Shown here: positions 8,095 to 16,699 of the stretch, one piece after another
Position numbering within the stretch: the stretch's first letter is position 1
How the letters are laid out: every line of letters starts with the position of its first letter
Assembly (NCBI GenBank): GCA_943787785.1
Contig: CALSNT010000003.1
Location: forward strand, 310,001-374,000
Length of the DNA: 64,000 bases
Direction: 5' to 3'
Origin: an uncultured Paracoccaceae bacterium
GTDB lineage: Bacteria > Pseudomonadota > Alphaproteobacteria > Rhodobacterales > Rhodobacteraceae
Translations under genes and position numbers: made by a program
The notes under the pieces: generated by a model
What the model was told of the DNA's origin: nothing
Seen by the model: the letters and a program-made list of their open reading frames with translations, nothing else
Databases searched by the model: none

Positions 8095-10299
8095 TCAAGC
8101 GGCCTTGGCAGCTGTGCCTCCGCCGAACCGCGTATAGAACCCGTCGCCGGAACTCGCGATGTCACGCAGCAAATCTGGCGTCGTGAACCGATTGCCGTGG
8201 CGATTGGTCAATTCATCGCAAATTTCGACGGCGCTGCCAGCGCCGATCATATCGAGCCAGCTGAACGGCCCGCCTGACCAAGGGCAGAAGCCCCATCCCA
8301 GGATCGCGCCAACGTCGCCTTCGCGGATATCGGTGAGGACTCCGGCCTCGAAAGCGCGCACCGCCTCCAGAACCTGCGACATCAGCAGGCGTTGCTGAAC
8401 TTCCGTCAACTCAGGCTGGTCATCTGCCTGCGGATACTGCTCCGCCAAACCGTCCCAGAGCCTCCTGCGCTGGCCCTTGTCGTCATAGGCATAAAAGCCG
8501 GCGTTCGACTTGCGACCCAAACGGTCCGCATCCGCCATCCAGACCAGCAAGTCATAGACCGCCTGATCGTCATAGTCGCCGCCGGTCGCATCTTTCGTCG
8601 CCTTGGCGATCCGTAATCCCAGATCAATCGACGTCTCATCCACCAGTTGCAGCGGCCCCAACGGCAGGCCAAGCAAGCGCGCTGCGTTTTCGATCAGCAC
8701 CGGGTTTACTCCCTCCGTCACCATCCGCATGCCTTCGTTCAGATAGGGGATGATGCAGCGGTTGGCATAAAAGAAGCGCGCGTCATTAACGACAATCGGC
8801 GTCTTACGGATCTGGCGCACGAAATCGAGCGCCTTGGCAACCGCGCGGTCGCCGGTCTGCTTTCCCTTGATGATCTCGACCAGCAGCATCTTGTCGACCG
8901 GGCTGAAGAAATGGATGCCGATGAATTGCTCGGGACGGGCCGAGGCTTCGGCCAGCTCGCTGATCGGCAGGGTCGAGGTATTGGTGGCGAAGATCGCGCC
9001 CGACCCGACGATGGCCTCGACTTTCTGCGTCACCTCGGCCTTGATCTTTGGGTCTTCGAAGACCGCCTCGACGATCAGATCGCAGCCTTTCAGCGCGCCA
9101 AAATCGTCCGTCGCAGTGATCCGATCAAGCACGGCGGTTTTCTTTTCCTCGGTCACCTTGCGCCGCTTGATGCCTTTGTCGAGGATCCCCTCGGAATAGG
9201 ACTTCCCCTTGTCGGCAGAGGCTTGCGCCTGATCGACCAGAACGACGTCGATCCCGGCATTTGCAGCCACAAAGGCGATCCCGGCGCCCATCATGCCTGC
9301 GCCGAGGACGCCGACTTTCTTCACAGCCTCATCGGCCACATCAGGCCGGTTCGCACCTTTTTCCAATGCTTCCTTGTTGATGAACAGCGAGCGGATCATT
9401 GCGTTGGATGAGGGGTTCATCAGGATATTGGTGAACCAGCGCGCTTCGATTTTCAGCGCAGTGTCGAAGGGCACCAACGCGCCTTCATAAGCCGCAGACA
9501 ACAATGCCTTGGCCGCCGGATAGACGCCCTGGGTGCGCCCGTTCACCATCGCGCTCGCGCCCACGTAGGTCATGAACCCTGCCGGATGATAAGGCGCACC
9601 ACCGGGCATTTTGTACCCTTTGGCGTCCCACGGCTTGACGATATCCGGGTTCGACAGAACCCAGGATTTCGCGGCACTCAACAGCTCATCCGCTGGCACA
9701 ACCTCATCCACGATCCCGGCGGATTTCGCGCCTTTGGGATCGTTCAGCTTACCTTCCAGCAACAGCGGAGAGGCCGCCATCGCGCCCATTTTCCTGACCA
9801 GCCGCGTGGTGCCGCCAGCGCCGGGGAAAATCCCGATCTGAATCTCGGGCAAGCCGATCCGAGCATTCGGGTTGTCGGCGGCAATGATACGATGACAGCT
9901 TAGCGGAATTTCCAGCCCGATCCCAAGCGCCGTGCCGGGCAGGGCCGCCACGATGGGCTTGCCGCCTTTGTTGGTTTTGGGTTCCAGACCGGCACGCTCG
10001 ATCTTGCGCATGATGCCATGCACCCGCATGATACCGTCGAACAGCCCCCTGGCCGGATTATCGCCCGCCGATTCCTTCATCTTGGCAATCACGTTCAGGT
10101 CCATACCGCCCGCGAAGCTGCCTGATTTGCCCGAGGTCAGGATGACCCCCTTGATCGCATCGTCGGCGAGGGCCTGGTCGATCAGCCTGTCAAGCTCGTC
10201 CCAGCCCTCCATGCTCATCACGTTCATCGATTTGCCGGGGGTATCCCAGACAATCGTGGCAACGCCGTCGGCATCGGTGGTCATGGTGAAAGCGGTCAT
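8095..10299 (-). CDS. fadJ: Bifunctional enoyl-CoA hydratase / 3-hydroxyacyl-CoA dehydrogenase
   Basis: Carries out hydration and NAD-dependent oxidation of beta-oxidation intermediates. The N-terminal crotonase half shows SGSFAGGMDLN, ALGIGLEIPLSCHR and LPEIQIGIFPGAGGT (oxyanion hole and catalytic Glu). The dehydrogenase half starts near residue 325 with VGVLGAGMMGAGIAFVAA (Rossmann NAD site) and contains IGIHFFSPV with the catalytic His. The start MTAFTMTTD at 10299 gives 734 residues, typical for the alphaproteobacterial FadJ/FadB-like enzyme. It overlaps the GFA gene by 4 nt and ends an operon shared with the thiolase at 11149-12360. Confidence 0.93.
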   Translation of the reverse strand: MTAFTMTTDADGVATIVWDTPGKSMNVMSMEGWDELDRLIDQALADDAIKGVILTSGKSGSFAGGMDLNVIAKMKESAGDNPARGLFDGIMRVHGIMRKIERAGLEPKTNKGGKPIVAALPGTALGIGLEIPLSCHRIIAADNPNARIGLPEIQIGIFPGAGGTTRLVRKMGAMAASPLLLEGKLNDPKGAKSAGIVDEVVPADELLSAAKSWVLSNPDIVKPWDAKGYKMPGGAPYHPAGFMTYVGASAMVNGRTQGVYPAAKALLSAAYEGALVPFDTALKIEARWFTNILMNPSSNAMIRSLFINKEALEKGANRPDVADEAVKKVGVLGAGMMGAGIAFVAANAGIDVVLVDQAQASADKGKSYSEGILDKGIKRRKVTEEKKTAVLDRITATDDFGALKGCDLIVEAVFEDPKIKAEVTQKVEAIVGSGAIFATNTSTLPISELAEASARPEQFIGIHFFSPVDKMLLVEIIKGKQTGDRAVAKALDFVRQIRKTPIVVNDARFFYANRCIIPYLNEGMRMVTEGVNPVLIENAARLLGLPLGPLQLVDETSIDLGLRIAKATKDATGGDYDDQAVYDLLVWMADADRLGRKSNAGFYAYDDKGQRRRLWDGLAEQYPQADDQPELTEVQQRLLMSQVLEAVRAFEAGVLTDIREGDVGAILGWGFCPWSGGPFSWLDMIGAGSAVEICDELTNRHGNRFTTPDLLRDIASSGDGFYTRFGGGTAAKAA

Positions 10300-10694
10300 T
10301 GGTCGGCTCCTTTGGCGGGGACGCTCGCGTGGTCCCACGGCTGTGCTTCGTCGGCGAAGAAAATACGGTCAGGTGTGATGGCAGCGGGGTCGTCGAGAGC
10401 CCCGGCAAGGCCCATCATGATGTCAGGCGCGCGCGTCGTGGTACCCCACAGCGGGGACGCGCAGGTCGCACAGAACATCTTGGTAACGGTGCTGCCGCTA
10501 TCGGTCTGGCGCGCCCATTCGGCCACCGGACCCGTTGATGAAAAGCCGGCCGCGTCATGGCAGAACTGCACCGCGTTGCCGGAGCCGGACAGATGCTGGC
10601 AGGATCTGCATTGGCAGATGAAGGCGAATTTCGGCGCGCCCGTCGCGGTGAAACGGACAGCTCCACAAGCGCATCCTCCGGTCAGATCATTCAT
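10296..10694 (-). CDS. GFA-family (Mss4-fold) protein
   Basis: A 132-residue putative zinc protein of the GFA family, named after glutathione-dependent formaldehyde-activating enzyme. Cysteines sit in the family pattern: GGCACGAVRF at residues 6-15, QCRSCQ near 28-33 and FCATCASP near 74-81. The catalytic role of most members is unproven. Its start and stop each overlap the neighbouring genes by 4 nt, so it is translated as part of the beta-oxidation operon. Confidence 0.82.
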   Translation of the reverse strand: MNDLTGGCACGAVRFTATGAPKFAFICQCRSCQHLSGSGNAVQFCHDAAGFSSTGPVAEWARQTDSGSTVTKMFCATCASPLWGTTTRAPDIMMGLAGALDDPAAITPDRIFFADEAQPWDHASVPAKGADQ

Positions 10695-11149
10695 GTCCCC
10701 TCCTCGAACGGGGTCCCGTCCGTGTGCGTAAACGTGTCGCCACGCACGACCATGTCGATGTCGGAATACCAGCAGACTTCATCCTCAAAGTCGGTCCCGA
10801 CGACCAGAAAACTGCCCTCAGCCTCAGTCCGGTTTACAAGATGGTGGCCGTTCGCGACGCCCGCTTTCCAGGCTGCACAATCGCCGGGGCGCATTACCGT
10901 CTCGCCATCATCCTCGACTAGTACCAACTCCCCCGAGACCATAATCATGAGCTCGTCTTCTTTCTCGTGCCAATGGCGTTGGGACGATATGCCGCCCGGT
11001 GCCAGCATCACCAGATTGGCCCCGAACTGGGTCAGACCCGCAGCCTTTGCCAGCCATTTCGAGGACCGCCCCGCCATCGGCGCGTCATGTGGCGTTGGGT
11101 AGGACGAACCGGTGCGCAAGGGCACGGCGGATATGTCGATTTTTGGCAT
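10691..11149 (-). CDS. Cupin-domain protein
   Basis: A 152-residue small-barrel protein. The first cupin motif is seen at RHWHEKEDELMIMVSGE (residues ~58-74, metal-binding His/His/Glu) and the second around PGDCAAWKAGVANGHHLVN (~88-106). Substrate unknown; such proteins act as small dioxygenases, isomerases or sensors. It shares a 1-nt TGATG junction with the upstream thiolase gene and a 4-nt overlap with the downstream GFA gene, placing it firmly in the beta-oxidation operon. Confidence 0.8.
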   Translation of the reverse strand: MPKIDISAVPLRTGSSYPTPHDAPMAGRSSKWLAKAAGLTQFGANLVMLAPGGISSQRHWHEKEDELMIMVSGELVLVEDDGETVMRPGDCAAWKAGVANGHHLVNRTEAEGSFLVVGTDFEDEVCWYSDIDMVVRGDTFTHTDGTPFEEGT

Positions 11150-12360
11150 CAGACCCTCTCAATAATCGTAGCCGCACCCATGCCGGAGGCGACACAGAGC
11201 GTTGCCAGCCCGACTTCCTTGTCTGAGCGTTCCAATTCATCCAGCAGCGTCCCGAGGATCATCGCCCCGGTTGCCCCCAGCGGATGGCCCATGGCAATTG
11301 CGCCGCCGTTGACGTTCAGCTTGGCGTGGTCGACGTCGAACGCCTGCATGAAGCGCAGCACGACCGAGGAGAACGCCTCGTTGACCTCGAATAGATCGAT
11401 GTCGCCAATCTCCATGCCGTGATCGGTTAGGATCTTCTGCGTCACCGGAACCGGGCCGGTTAGCATGATGGTCGGGTCAGTCCCGATTTTCGCAGTCGCG
11501 CGAATGCGGGCGCGGGGTTTTAGCCCGTTCGCCTTCCCAAACTCTTCTGAGCCGATAAGGATCGCCGCAGAGCCGTCCACGATCCCCGACGAGTTTCCCG
11601 CGTGGTGGATGTGATTGATCGCTTCAAGATGCGGATATTTCATCAGCGCGACCTTGTCGAAACCGGGCATCGACTCGCCCATATCCTTGAAACTGGCCTT
11701 CAGCGCGCCGAGCGACTGCATGTCGGTGCCGGGGCGCATGTATTCGTCCCGCTCGATAATCGGTAGCCCGTTCTGGTCGTTGATCGGCACGACGGATTTA
11801 GCGAAACGCCCAGCTTCCCAGGCTGCCGCCGCGCGCTTCTGGCTTTCCACGGCGAAAGCATCCGCGTCATCGCGCGAGAAGCCATACTCGGTGGCGATGA
11901 TGTCCGCCGATATCCCCTGTGGCACAAAATAAGTGCCCATAGCCAATGTCGGGTCCACGGCAATCGCGGCTCCGTCCGAGCCCATGGGAACACGGCCCAT
12001 CATCTCGACCCCGCCAGCAACGTAAGCGTTGCCAGCGCCGCCCTTGACTTGGTTGGCCGCCAGGTTCACCGCCTCCAGACCGCTGGCACAGAAGCGATTG
12101 ATCGCCAGTCCGGGCACCGCTTCGTCGAAATCGGACGCAAGAACTGCGGACCGCGCCAGACAGCCACCCTGTTCGGCAACCTGGGTGACATTGCCCCAGA
12201 TCACGTCCTCGATGGCCTTCGTATCAAGATTATTGCGCGATTTCAGCGCGTTCAGAATTTCGGCGGACAAGCGCACCGCCGTCACTTCGTGCAGCGAGCC
12301 ATCGGGGCGGCCTTTGCCACGGGGGCTGCGAATTGCGTCGTAGATGAAAGCGTCAGCCAT
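11149..12360 (-). CDS. fadA: Acetyl-CoA C-acyltransferase (thiolase)
   Basis: Thiolytic cleavage of 3-ketoacyl-CoA, the last beta-oxidation step. The 403-residue protein starts at MADAFIYDAI. The nucleophile is C91 in INRFCASGLEA; the C-terminal half holds NVNGGAIAMGHPLGATG with the active-site His and CVASGMGAATI with the second Cys. The FadJ-like enzyme lies two genes downstream in the same operon, supporting a degradative role. A biosynthetic acetyl-CoA acetyltransferase is less likely in this context. The start overlaps the end of the small membrane protein gene by 8 nt. Confidence 0.93.
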   Translation of the reverse strand: MADAFIYDAIRSPRGKGRPDGSLHEVTAVRLSAEILNALKSRNNLDTKAIEDVIWGNVTQVAEQGGCLARSAVLASDFDEAVPGLAINRFCASGLEAVNLAANQVKGGAGNAYVAGGVEMMGRVPMGSDGAAIAVDPTLAMGTYFVPQGISADIIATEYGFSRDDADAFAVESQKRAAAAWEAGRFAKSVVPINDQNGLPIIERDEYMRPGTDMQSLGALKASFKDMGESMPGFDKVALMKYPHLEAINHIHHAGNSSGIVDGSAAILIGSEEFGKANGLKPRARIRATAKIGTDPTIMLTGPVPVTQKILTDHGMEIGDIDLFEVNEAFSSVVLRFMQAFDVDHAKLNVNGGAIAMGHPLGATGAMILGTLLDELERSDKEVGLATLCVASGMGAATIIERV

Positions 12361-12718
12361 TGGAGAGAACCTCACTGTATAAAGATACGACCCCGAACAG
12401 GGCGATGATGGTCAGCACGAGTGCCGCCCAGGCGACGGGCAGCTTGAAGCGGGTCGCGGCCAAAAGGCCGGGGCCGGCGGGGGCCAGACGGCCCAGGATC
12501 AGCGGGAAGGCGATCAGGATCGCGCCCTGCAGTAACCCAAAGATCAGCAGCGCCGCGATGGCCAGCCCGGCATAGGCGATCCACGCCAGGATCGTGGAGA
12601 GCGCATCCCCGGCCGGATCGGGGGCATCGTCGGTCGTGCGCGCCCGCGCGACGCGCGCCAGCGTCAGCGCAAGCGCGGCGGCGATCAAGCCCAGGGGTAT
12701 CGCGAGAACCCCGATCAT
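12353..12718 (-). CDS. Small membrane protein of the beta-oxidation operon
   Basis: A 121-residue protein of unknown function with hydrophobic segments at about residues 2-22, 43-77 (probably two helices) and 93-115, and a charged patch (RVARARTTDDAPD) after the first helix. It overlaps the GST stop by 4 nt and the thiolase start by 8 nt. No recognised domain. Its position between GST and thiolase suggests co-expression only. Confidence 0.65.
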   Translation of the reverse strand: MIGVLAIPLGLIAAALALTLARVARARTTDDAPDPAGDALSTILAWIAYAGLAIAALLIFGLLQGAILIAFPLILGRLAPAGPGLLAATRFKLPVAWAALVLTIIALFGVVSLYSEVLSNG

Positions 12719-13344
12719 CCGGCAACTCCGCGCTGCATCAGGTCATAGGGGTGTTTCCATCCCGGTGTCGCTGAGATGCGGTCCAGCCAGGCGTCAATCG
12801 CAGGGTAATCGGCGCGGTCGAAGGTGAACGATTCTGGCATATAGAGGTATCCGCAACACGAAATATCGGCGCAGGTGATCCCGTTGCCGACCAGCCAGTC
12901 GCGGGTCGATAATTCAGCCTCCAGCACTTTCAATCCCGATGCCAGCCGCATCGCCAGAAACGCATTCACATCGGCGTTCCGCTTGGCCTCCGGCAGGAAG
13001 TTCATGTTGAACCTGAGCGTCCCGGCGGTGCTGGAAATCTTGTGGTTGTCAAACAGTACCCAGCGCCAGACCTCACGCCGCTCAGCCCGATTTTCCCCGC
13101 CCAGCTTGCCGGTCTGTTCGATGACCCAGTCCTGGATGGTCCCGGATTGCGTAAGCACCACATCGCCCGTCACCATCACCGGCACTTCGCCCATCGGGTT
13201 CAACGCGCGAAACTCCGGTGTCCGGGTCGCGCCGTTGAAGAAGTCGACAAAGACCGGCTTCCAATCCAGCCCCGCCAGCTCTAACGCCAGTGCCGCTTTA
13301 TAGGCGTTGCCGGATTCGCCAAAACAATGCAGATCGATGGTCAT
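12715..13344 (-). CDS. Glutathione S-transferase family protein
   Basis: A 209-residue GST with an N-terminal thioredoxin-like domain (MTIDLHCFGESGNAYKAALA) and an all-helical C-terminal half (LAMRLASGLKVLEAELSTRDWLVGN, followed by ITCADI, the N-capping motif region). GEVPVMVTGD holds the cis-Pro, and TQSGTIQDW the SNAIL/TRAT-type glutathione-binding Ser. It is the first gene of the overlapping operon GST-TM-fadA-cupin-GFA-fadJ. A start two codons earlier (13350) is equally possible. Substrate unknown; thioether or epoxide chemistry is a common but unproven role. Confidence 0.88.
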   Translation of the reverse strand: MTIDLHCFGESGNAYKAALALELAGLDWKPVFVDFFNGATRTPEFRALNPMGEVPVMVTGDVVLTQSGTIQDWVIEQTGKLGGENRAERREVWRWVLFDNHKISSTAGTLRFNMNFLPEAKRNADVNAFLAMRLASGLKVLEAELSTRDWLVGNGITCADISCCGYLYMPESFTFDRADYPAIDAWLDRISATPGWKHPYDLMQRGVAG

Positions 13345-13561
13345 AGGCATTCCCAGTTTGTTGGCGAGGAAGCGGAGGTTTCACACCCCCCGCACCCACG
13401 TGGAGTAATTTCAAAAAGAAGCCGGGCGCAGGTAACGAAACCTTAACCACGATCCGCGCCTAGTGGAGATGCGGTACAGGCTGGAGAGCTGATGACCGCA
13501 AAAGGAGACGGCGCCCCACAACGGACTTGACTGAGGTTTGTTGCGGCGGGTGTCTTGGTCA

Positions 13562-13597
13562 TCTTCTTTTTCCAAATACTCCCGCCGGAGGCGTCCT
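13562..13597 (-). terminator. Gene-end motif GCCTCCGGCGGG/AGTATTT
   Basis: Read on the minus strand just after the 70-residue gene, the sequence is GCCTCCGGCGGGAGTATTT followed by an A-rich AAAAAGAAGATGA. The same motif recurs after other genes in this window (see 60639-60720, 36695-36720, and diverged forms near 2682, 33070 and 52448). The arm has a short CCTCCGGCGG self-complement but no classical U-run. I regard it as a lineage-specific transcript-end element. Confidence 0.5.
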
Positions 13598-13619
13598 GAA
13601 TTCTCAACCCGCGCACGGT

Positions 13620-13832
13620 TCATTTCTTGCGCGCCTCCAGATCGCCCTGAAAAATGCGCAGGCGGGGCGTCAGCCCCTCAGCGTCGGTTATTCCGTCGAA
13701 GTTTTCGAACACGAAGGACAGCGCTTCATCTTCGCTCAGCCCCGTGTCTCGCGCAAAGCGTCGCAACCGACGATAGCCATCCTCGGTCATGGCGGCGCTG
13801 AAACGGCGGGTCAGGCGAAAGCGTTTGGGCAT
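13620..13832 (-). CDS. Small basic protein, unknown function
   Basis: A 70-residue protein starting MPKRFRLTRRFS, with an AAGG ribosome site six bases upstream. It is basic at both ends and acidic in the middle (LSEDEALSFVFENFDGITD). No domain recognised; the size and a possible helix-turn-helix region around residues 14-45 leave a DNA-binding role open. It follows the acyl-CoA dehydrogenase by 26 nt on the same strand and precedes a gene-end motif, so it is probably the last gene of the MerR-dehydrogenase operon. Confidence 0.6.
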   Translation of the reverse strand: MPKRFRLTRRFSAAMTEDGYRRLRRFARDTGLSEDEALSFVFENFDGITDAEGLTPRLRIFQGDLEARKK

Positions 13833-13858
13833 GAGGGCCTTTCAGAAAGACAGGGCGT

Positions 13859-15637
13859 TCAGAAGTTGGCCGCTTCCAGCGCCATGACGGTCGAAGCACC
13901 CGACAGAATACGTGCGCGGTGCATTTCCACAGCGGGCAGGCGGCGCGCCATGTAGTAGCGCGCGGTCGCAAGCTTGGCTTCGTAAAACGCCGGATCGCCT
14001 GTGCAGTCGGCCAGCGCTTTGGTCGCCACCACGGCCATCCGCGCCCACATGTAGCCCAGCACGACGTGACCGAACAGGTGCATGAAGTCATACGAGCCCG
14101 CCAGCGCCTCGTTCGGGTTCTTGACGCCGCTCTGAACGAAGAACATCGCGGATGTCTGCAATTCCTTCGAAGCCGCTTTCAGGGGGTCGAGGATGTCGGC
14201 CTTCAGCGCTGTGTCGGCTTCGTGATCCTTGATGAACGTTTTGACCATCTCGAAAAACGCCATCATCGGCTTGCCGCCGTCGGCGCCCAGCTTGCGGCCC
14301 ACAAGATCAAGCGCCTGCACGCCATTTGCACCTTCATAAATCATCGCAATTCGCGCATCGCGGGCGAATTGGCTCATCCCGGTTTCCTCGATATAGCCGT
14401 GGCCGCCGAAAACCTGCTGGGCCTGCACGGTCATTTCAAAGCCTTGATCGGTCAGAAAGCCTTTCAAGACCGGCGTCAGGAGCGAGATGATTCCCTCGGC
14501 CAGGTCATCGTTTTCGCGATGCGCGCGGTCGATCATCTGCGCACCCCAGAGCGTGAAAGCCCGGGCACCCTCAATAAAACTCTTCTGGTCCATCAGGTTG
14601 CGGCGGATATCCGGGTGGACGATCAGCGGGTCGGCCGGGCCGTCGGGGTTTTCATCACCGGTCACAGCGCGTCCCTGAAGGCGTTCCTGCGCATAATCAA
14701 GTGCCGCCTGATAGGCCGGTTCAGCTTGGGCATAACCCTGCAATCCAACGCCAAGACGCGCCTCGTTCATCATCGTGAACATCGCGCGCATACCCTTGTG
14801 TTCGGCACCCAGCAGATAGCCGGTCGCGCCGTCATAGTTCATCACGCAGGTGGCATTGCCGTGAATGCCCATCTTCTCTTCGATCTTGCCGCAGGTCACA
14901 CTGTTGCGATTGCCAAGGCTGCCGTCGTCGTTGACTAGGAATTTCGGCACGATGAACAGGCTGACGCCTTTGATCCCTTCTGGTCCGCCGGGTATTTTCG
15001 CCAGCACCAGGTGGACGATGTTCTCGGTCAGGTCGTGTTCACCCGCCGAGATGAAAATCTTCTGCCCAGTGATCGCATAGGTGCCGTCGCCCTGCGGTTC
15101 CGCCTTGGTGCGCATGAGGCCCAGATCAGTACCGCAATGCGGTTCGGTCAGGTTCATGGTGCCGGACCATTGCCCGGAAACCATGTTGGGCAAATATGTC
15201 GCCTTCTGGTCGTCCGTGCCGTGGGCGTGGATCGCTGAATAGGCTCCGTGAGTCAGGCCCAGGTACATCTGGAAGGCCATGTTGGCCGACACGAAAATCT
15301 CGCCCACGGCAGTGTTGAGAATATAGGGCATCCCCTGACCGCCATATTCCGGGTCGCAGTCCAACCCGGACCAGCCGCCCTCGCACATCTGCGCGTAGGC
15401 ATCGGCAAATCCTTCTGGCGTGCGCACGACACCGTTTTCCAGTTTGCAGCCCTGAGTATCCCCGACGAGGTTCAACGGCGCCAGCACGTTGCCAGCAAGC
15501 TTACCTGCCTCTTCCAGGATCGCGCCCGTTAAATCCGGCTCAAGCGCGTCGTAGCCTTCAATGCCGGAGGTCTCAACATTCAGTAACTCGTGAAGTACAA
15601 ATTCCAGGTCACGTACCGGGGCAGCATATTCGGGCAT
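13859..15637 (-). CDS. Acyl-CoA dehydrogenase (long, DmdC/FadE5-like)
   Basis: FAD enzyme forming the 2,3-double bond of an acyl-CoA. The 592-residue length and the C-terminal extension beyond [18 protein letters not shown] place it in the long acyl-CoA dehydrogenase subgroup that includes methylmercaptopropionyl-CoA dehydrogenase DmdC. The catalytic Glu is in MIYEGANG (~residue 432). [15 protein letters not shown] and [11 protein letters not shown] are the FAD and substrate-binding strands, and [10 protein letters not shown] is typical. A MerR regulator lies 16 nt upstream. Whether the substrate is a fatty acyl-CoA or a DMSP-derived thioester cannot be decided here. Confidence 0.92.
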   Translation of the reverse strand: MPEYAAPVRDLEFVLHELLNVETSGIEGYDALEPDLTGAILEEAGKLAGNVLAPLNLVGDTQGCKLENGVVRTPEGFADAYAQMCEGGWSGLDCDPEYGGQGMPYILNTAVGEIFVSANMAFQMYLGLTHGAYSAIHAHGTDDQKATYLPNMVSGQWSGTMNLTEPHCGTDLGLMRTKAEPQGDGTYAITGQKIFISAGEHDLTENIVHLVLAKIPGGPEGIKGVSLFIVPKFLVNDDGSLGNRNSVTCGKIEEKMGIHGNATCVMNYDGATGYLLGAEHKGMRAMFTMMNEARLGVGLQGYAQAEPAYQAALDYAQERLQGRAVTGDENPDGPADPLIVHPDIRRNLMDQKSFIEGARAFTLWGAQMIDRAHRENDDLAEGIISLLTPVLKGFLTDQGFEMTVQAQQVFGGHGYIEETGMSQFARDARIAMIYEGANGVQALDLVGRKLGADGGKPMMAFFEMVKTFIKDHEADTALKADILDPLKAASKELQTSAMFFVQSGVKNPNEALAGSYDFMHLFGHVVLGYMWARMAVVATKALADCTGDPAFYEAKLATARYYMARRLPAVEMHRARILSGASTVMALEAANF

Positions 15638-15653
15638 TCAGGTCTCCAGTGCG

Positions 15654-16052
15654 TCAGGCGCTGACGTCTTTCTCGTTAATCTGAGACAGGCGCTGTTCGC
15701 CCCATTGCAATTGTTCCTTCAGGTCCGAGATGACATCATTCAACTCGTCGCGGCGGGCTTCCAGATCGGCAAGGTGCTTCTGAGCAATTTCATAGGTGCG
15801 CAGATATTGCGTCGTCTGGCCATCACCCAGCGAGTAGAGGTCCAGCAACTGGCGGATTTCCTCCAATGAAAACCCAAAACGCTTGCCGCGCAGGATCAGC
15901 TTGAGCCGCCCTCGATCCTTGCGCGTGTAAAGGCGTTTCTGCCCTTCGCGAATAGGCGAGATCAGCTCTTTTTGCTCATAAAAACGCAATGTGCGCGCCG
16001 TCACATCGAAGGCATCACACATCTCTCTAATCGTCATCAACTGGTCAGTCAT
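15654..16052 (-). CDS. MerR-family regulator of the acyl-CoA dehydrogenase operon
   Basis: A 132-residue regulator with the MerR winged-helix motif MTIREMCDAFDVTARTLRFYEQKELISP at its start, the second wing around LYTRKDRGRLKLILRGKRFGFSLEEI, and a C-terminal coiled coil (residues ~85-130) for dimerisation. It lacks obvious metal-binding cysteines, in line with the LiuR/short-chain acyl-CoA-responsive MerR group. It sits immediately upstream of the acyl-CoA dehydrogenase on the same strand. A TTGACG...ACGTAAA site lies about 65 bp upstream of its start, so it is likely autoregulated. Start chosen at MTDQLM (16052). Confidence 0.87.
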   Translation of the reverse strand: MTDQLMTIREMCDAFDVTARTLRFYEQKELISPIREGQKRLYTRKDRGRLKLILRGKRFGFSLEEIRQLLDLYSLGDGQTTQYLRTYEIAQKHLADLEARRDELNDVISDLKEQLQWGEQRLSQINEKDVSA

Positions 16053-16115
16053 GGTACATCCCAAACTAAGGCACGCCGTTCAAATGCTGATCGGCAGGCG
16101 GTTTCGCAAGTGGTA

Positions 16116-16131
16116 TTGACGCAAACGTAAA
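16116..16131. promoter_or_regulatory. MerR/LiuR-type operator candidate
   Basis: The sequence TTGACGCAAACGTAAA matches, as I remember it, the dyad recognised by LiuR-like MerR regulators of acyl-CoA degradation. It lies 64-79 bp upstream of the minus-strand MerR-acyl-CoA dehydrogenase operon. A related TTACCGTCAA follows at about 16168. Predicted from motif resemblance only. Confidence 0.5.
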
Positions 16132-16196
16132 GGAACGTGGCGTCACTTCCGGTTTTCGGCAATTCTGTTACCGTCAACTGGGTGTTTGACGTGCAA

Positions 16197-16568
16197 TTAT
16201 TGCTCAAGCGCGGCCGCACTTTCGGCGCGCAATTTTCTCAGATCGCGGATTGCGTCGGCAATGTCGCGGGATTGATCCTCCAGCGCTGCGATCTGCCTGT
16301 CAGCGGCATCCAGCCAAAACATTGTCTGGGCGCGGTCGCCTTTTTCTTCGCGCAGCAACAGCCACTGCCGGATTTCTTCCAGCGAGAATCCAAAGCGTCG
16401 TCCGCGCAGGATCAAGACCATGCGGGCAACCTCACGCGCGCTGTAGATACGGTTGCGCCCCTCACGAGCTGGTTGCAGCAGCTCGATATATTCGTAATAC
16501 CTCAAGGTGCGCGGGGTTACGTCGAACTTCGCGCACATTTGTTTGAAGCTGAGCGTCTCATCCGCCAT
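16197..16568 (-). CDS. Second MerR-family regulator
   Basis: A 123-residue paralogue of the preceding regulator. Its helix-turn-helix reads FKQMCAKFDVTPRTLRYYEYIELLQP, followed by ILRGRRFGFSLEEIRQWLLL and a helical C-terminal half. It is divergent from the two thioesterase genes and the MATE exporter, with an inverted repeat between them, and is the likely regulator of that operon. No inducer pocket can be read by eye; an acyl-CoA ligand is inferred from the neighbours. Confidence 0.85.
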   Translation of the reverse strand: MADETLSFKQMCAKFDVTPRTLRYYEYIELLQPAREGRNRIYSAREVARMVLILRGRRFGFSLEEIRQWLLLREEKGDRAQTMFWLDAADRQIAALEDQSRDIADAIRDLRKLRAESAAALEQ

Positions 16569-16592
16569 AGGCTGTCCTGCCCCCGCTGCAAG

Positions 16593-16606
16593 TTACCGTA
16601 GGGTAA
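16593..16606. promoter_or_regulatory. Inverted repeat operator candidate TTACC-N4-GGTAA
   Basis: TTACCGTAGGGTAA is a perfect 5-bp dyad with a 4-bp spacer, nested inside an outer CTGCA/TGCAG pair (16586-16616). It lies 25 bp from the start of the minus-strand MerR gene and about 94 bp before the first thioesterase, the usual position for a MerR-type operator serving a divergent pair. Confidence 0.5.
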
Positions 16607-16699
16607 GTTTCCCTGCAGAGCAACTTTGGAGTGGTTTGCCCGCCCCCAAAGCGGTTTGGATGGTCAGAAGCGACGTTTCTGGCGCAAAAAGGGAATCTT

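Noticed and set aside
13411-13623. 70-residue minus-strand frame in the spacer upstream of GST
   Set aside because: It spans the gene-end motif of the preceding gene, lacks a ribosome site and has random-looking composition.
16631-16699. N-terminal extension of the first thioesterase
   Set aside because: In-frame but without ribosome site and extending into the operator region; the ATG at 16700 has a good ribosome site and matches family length.
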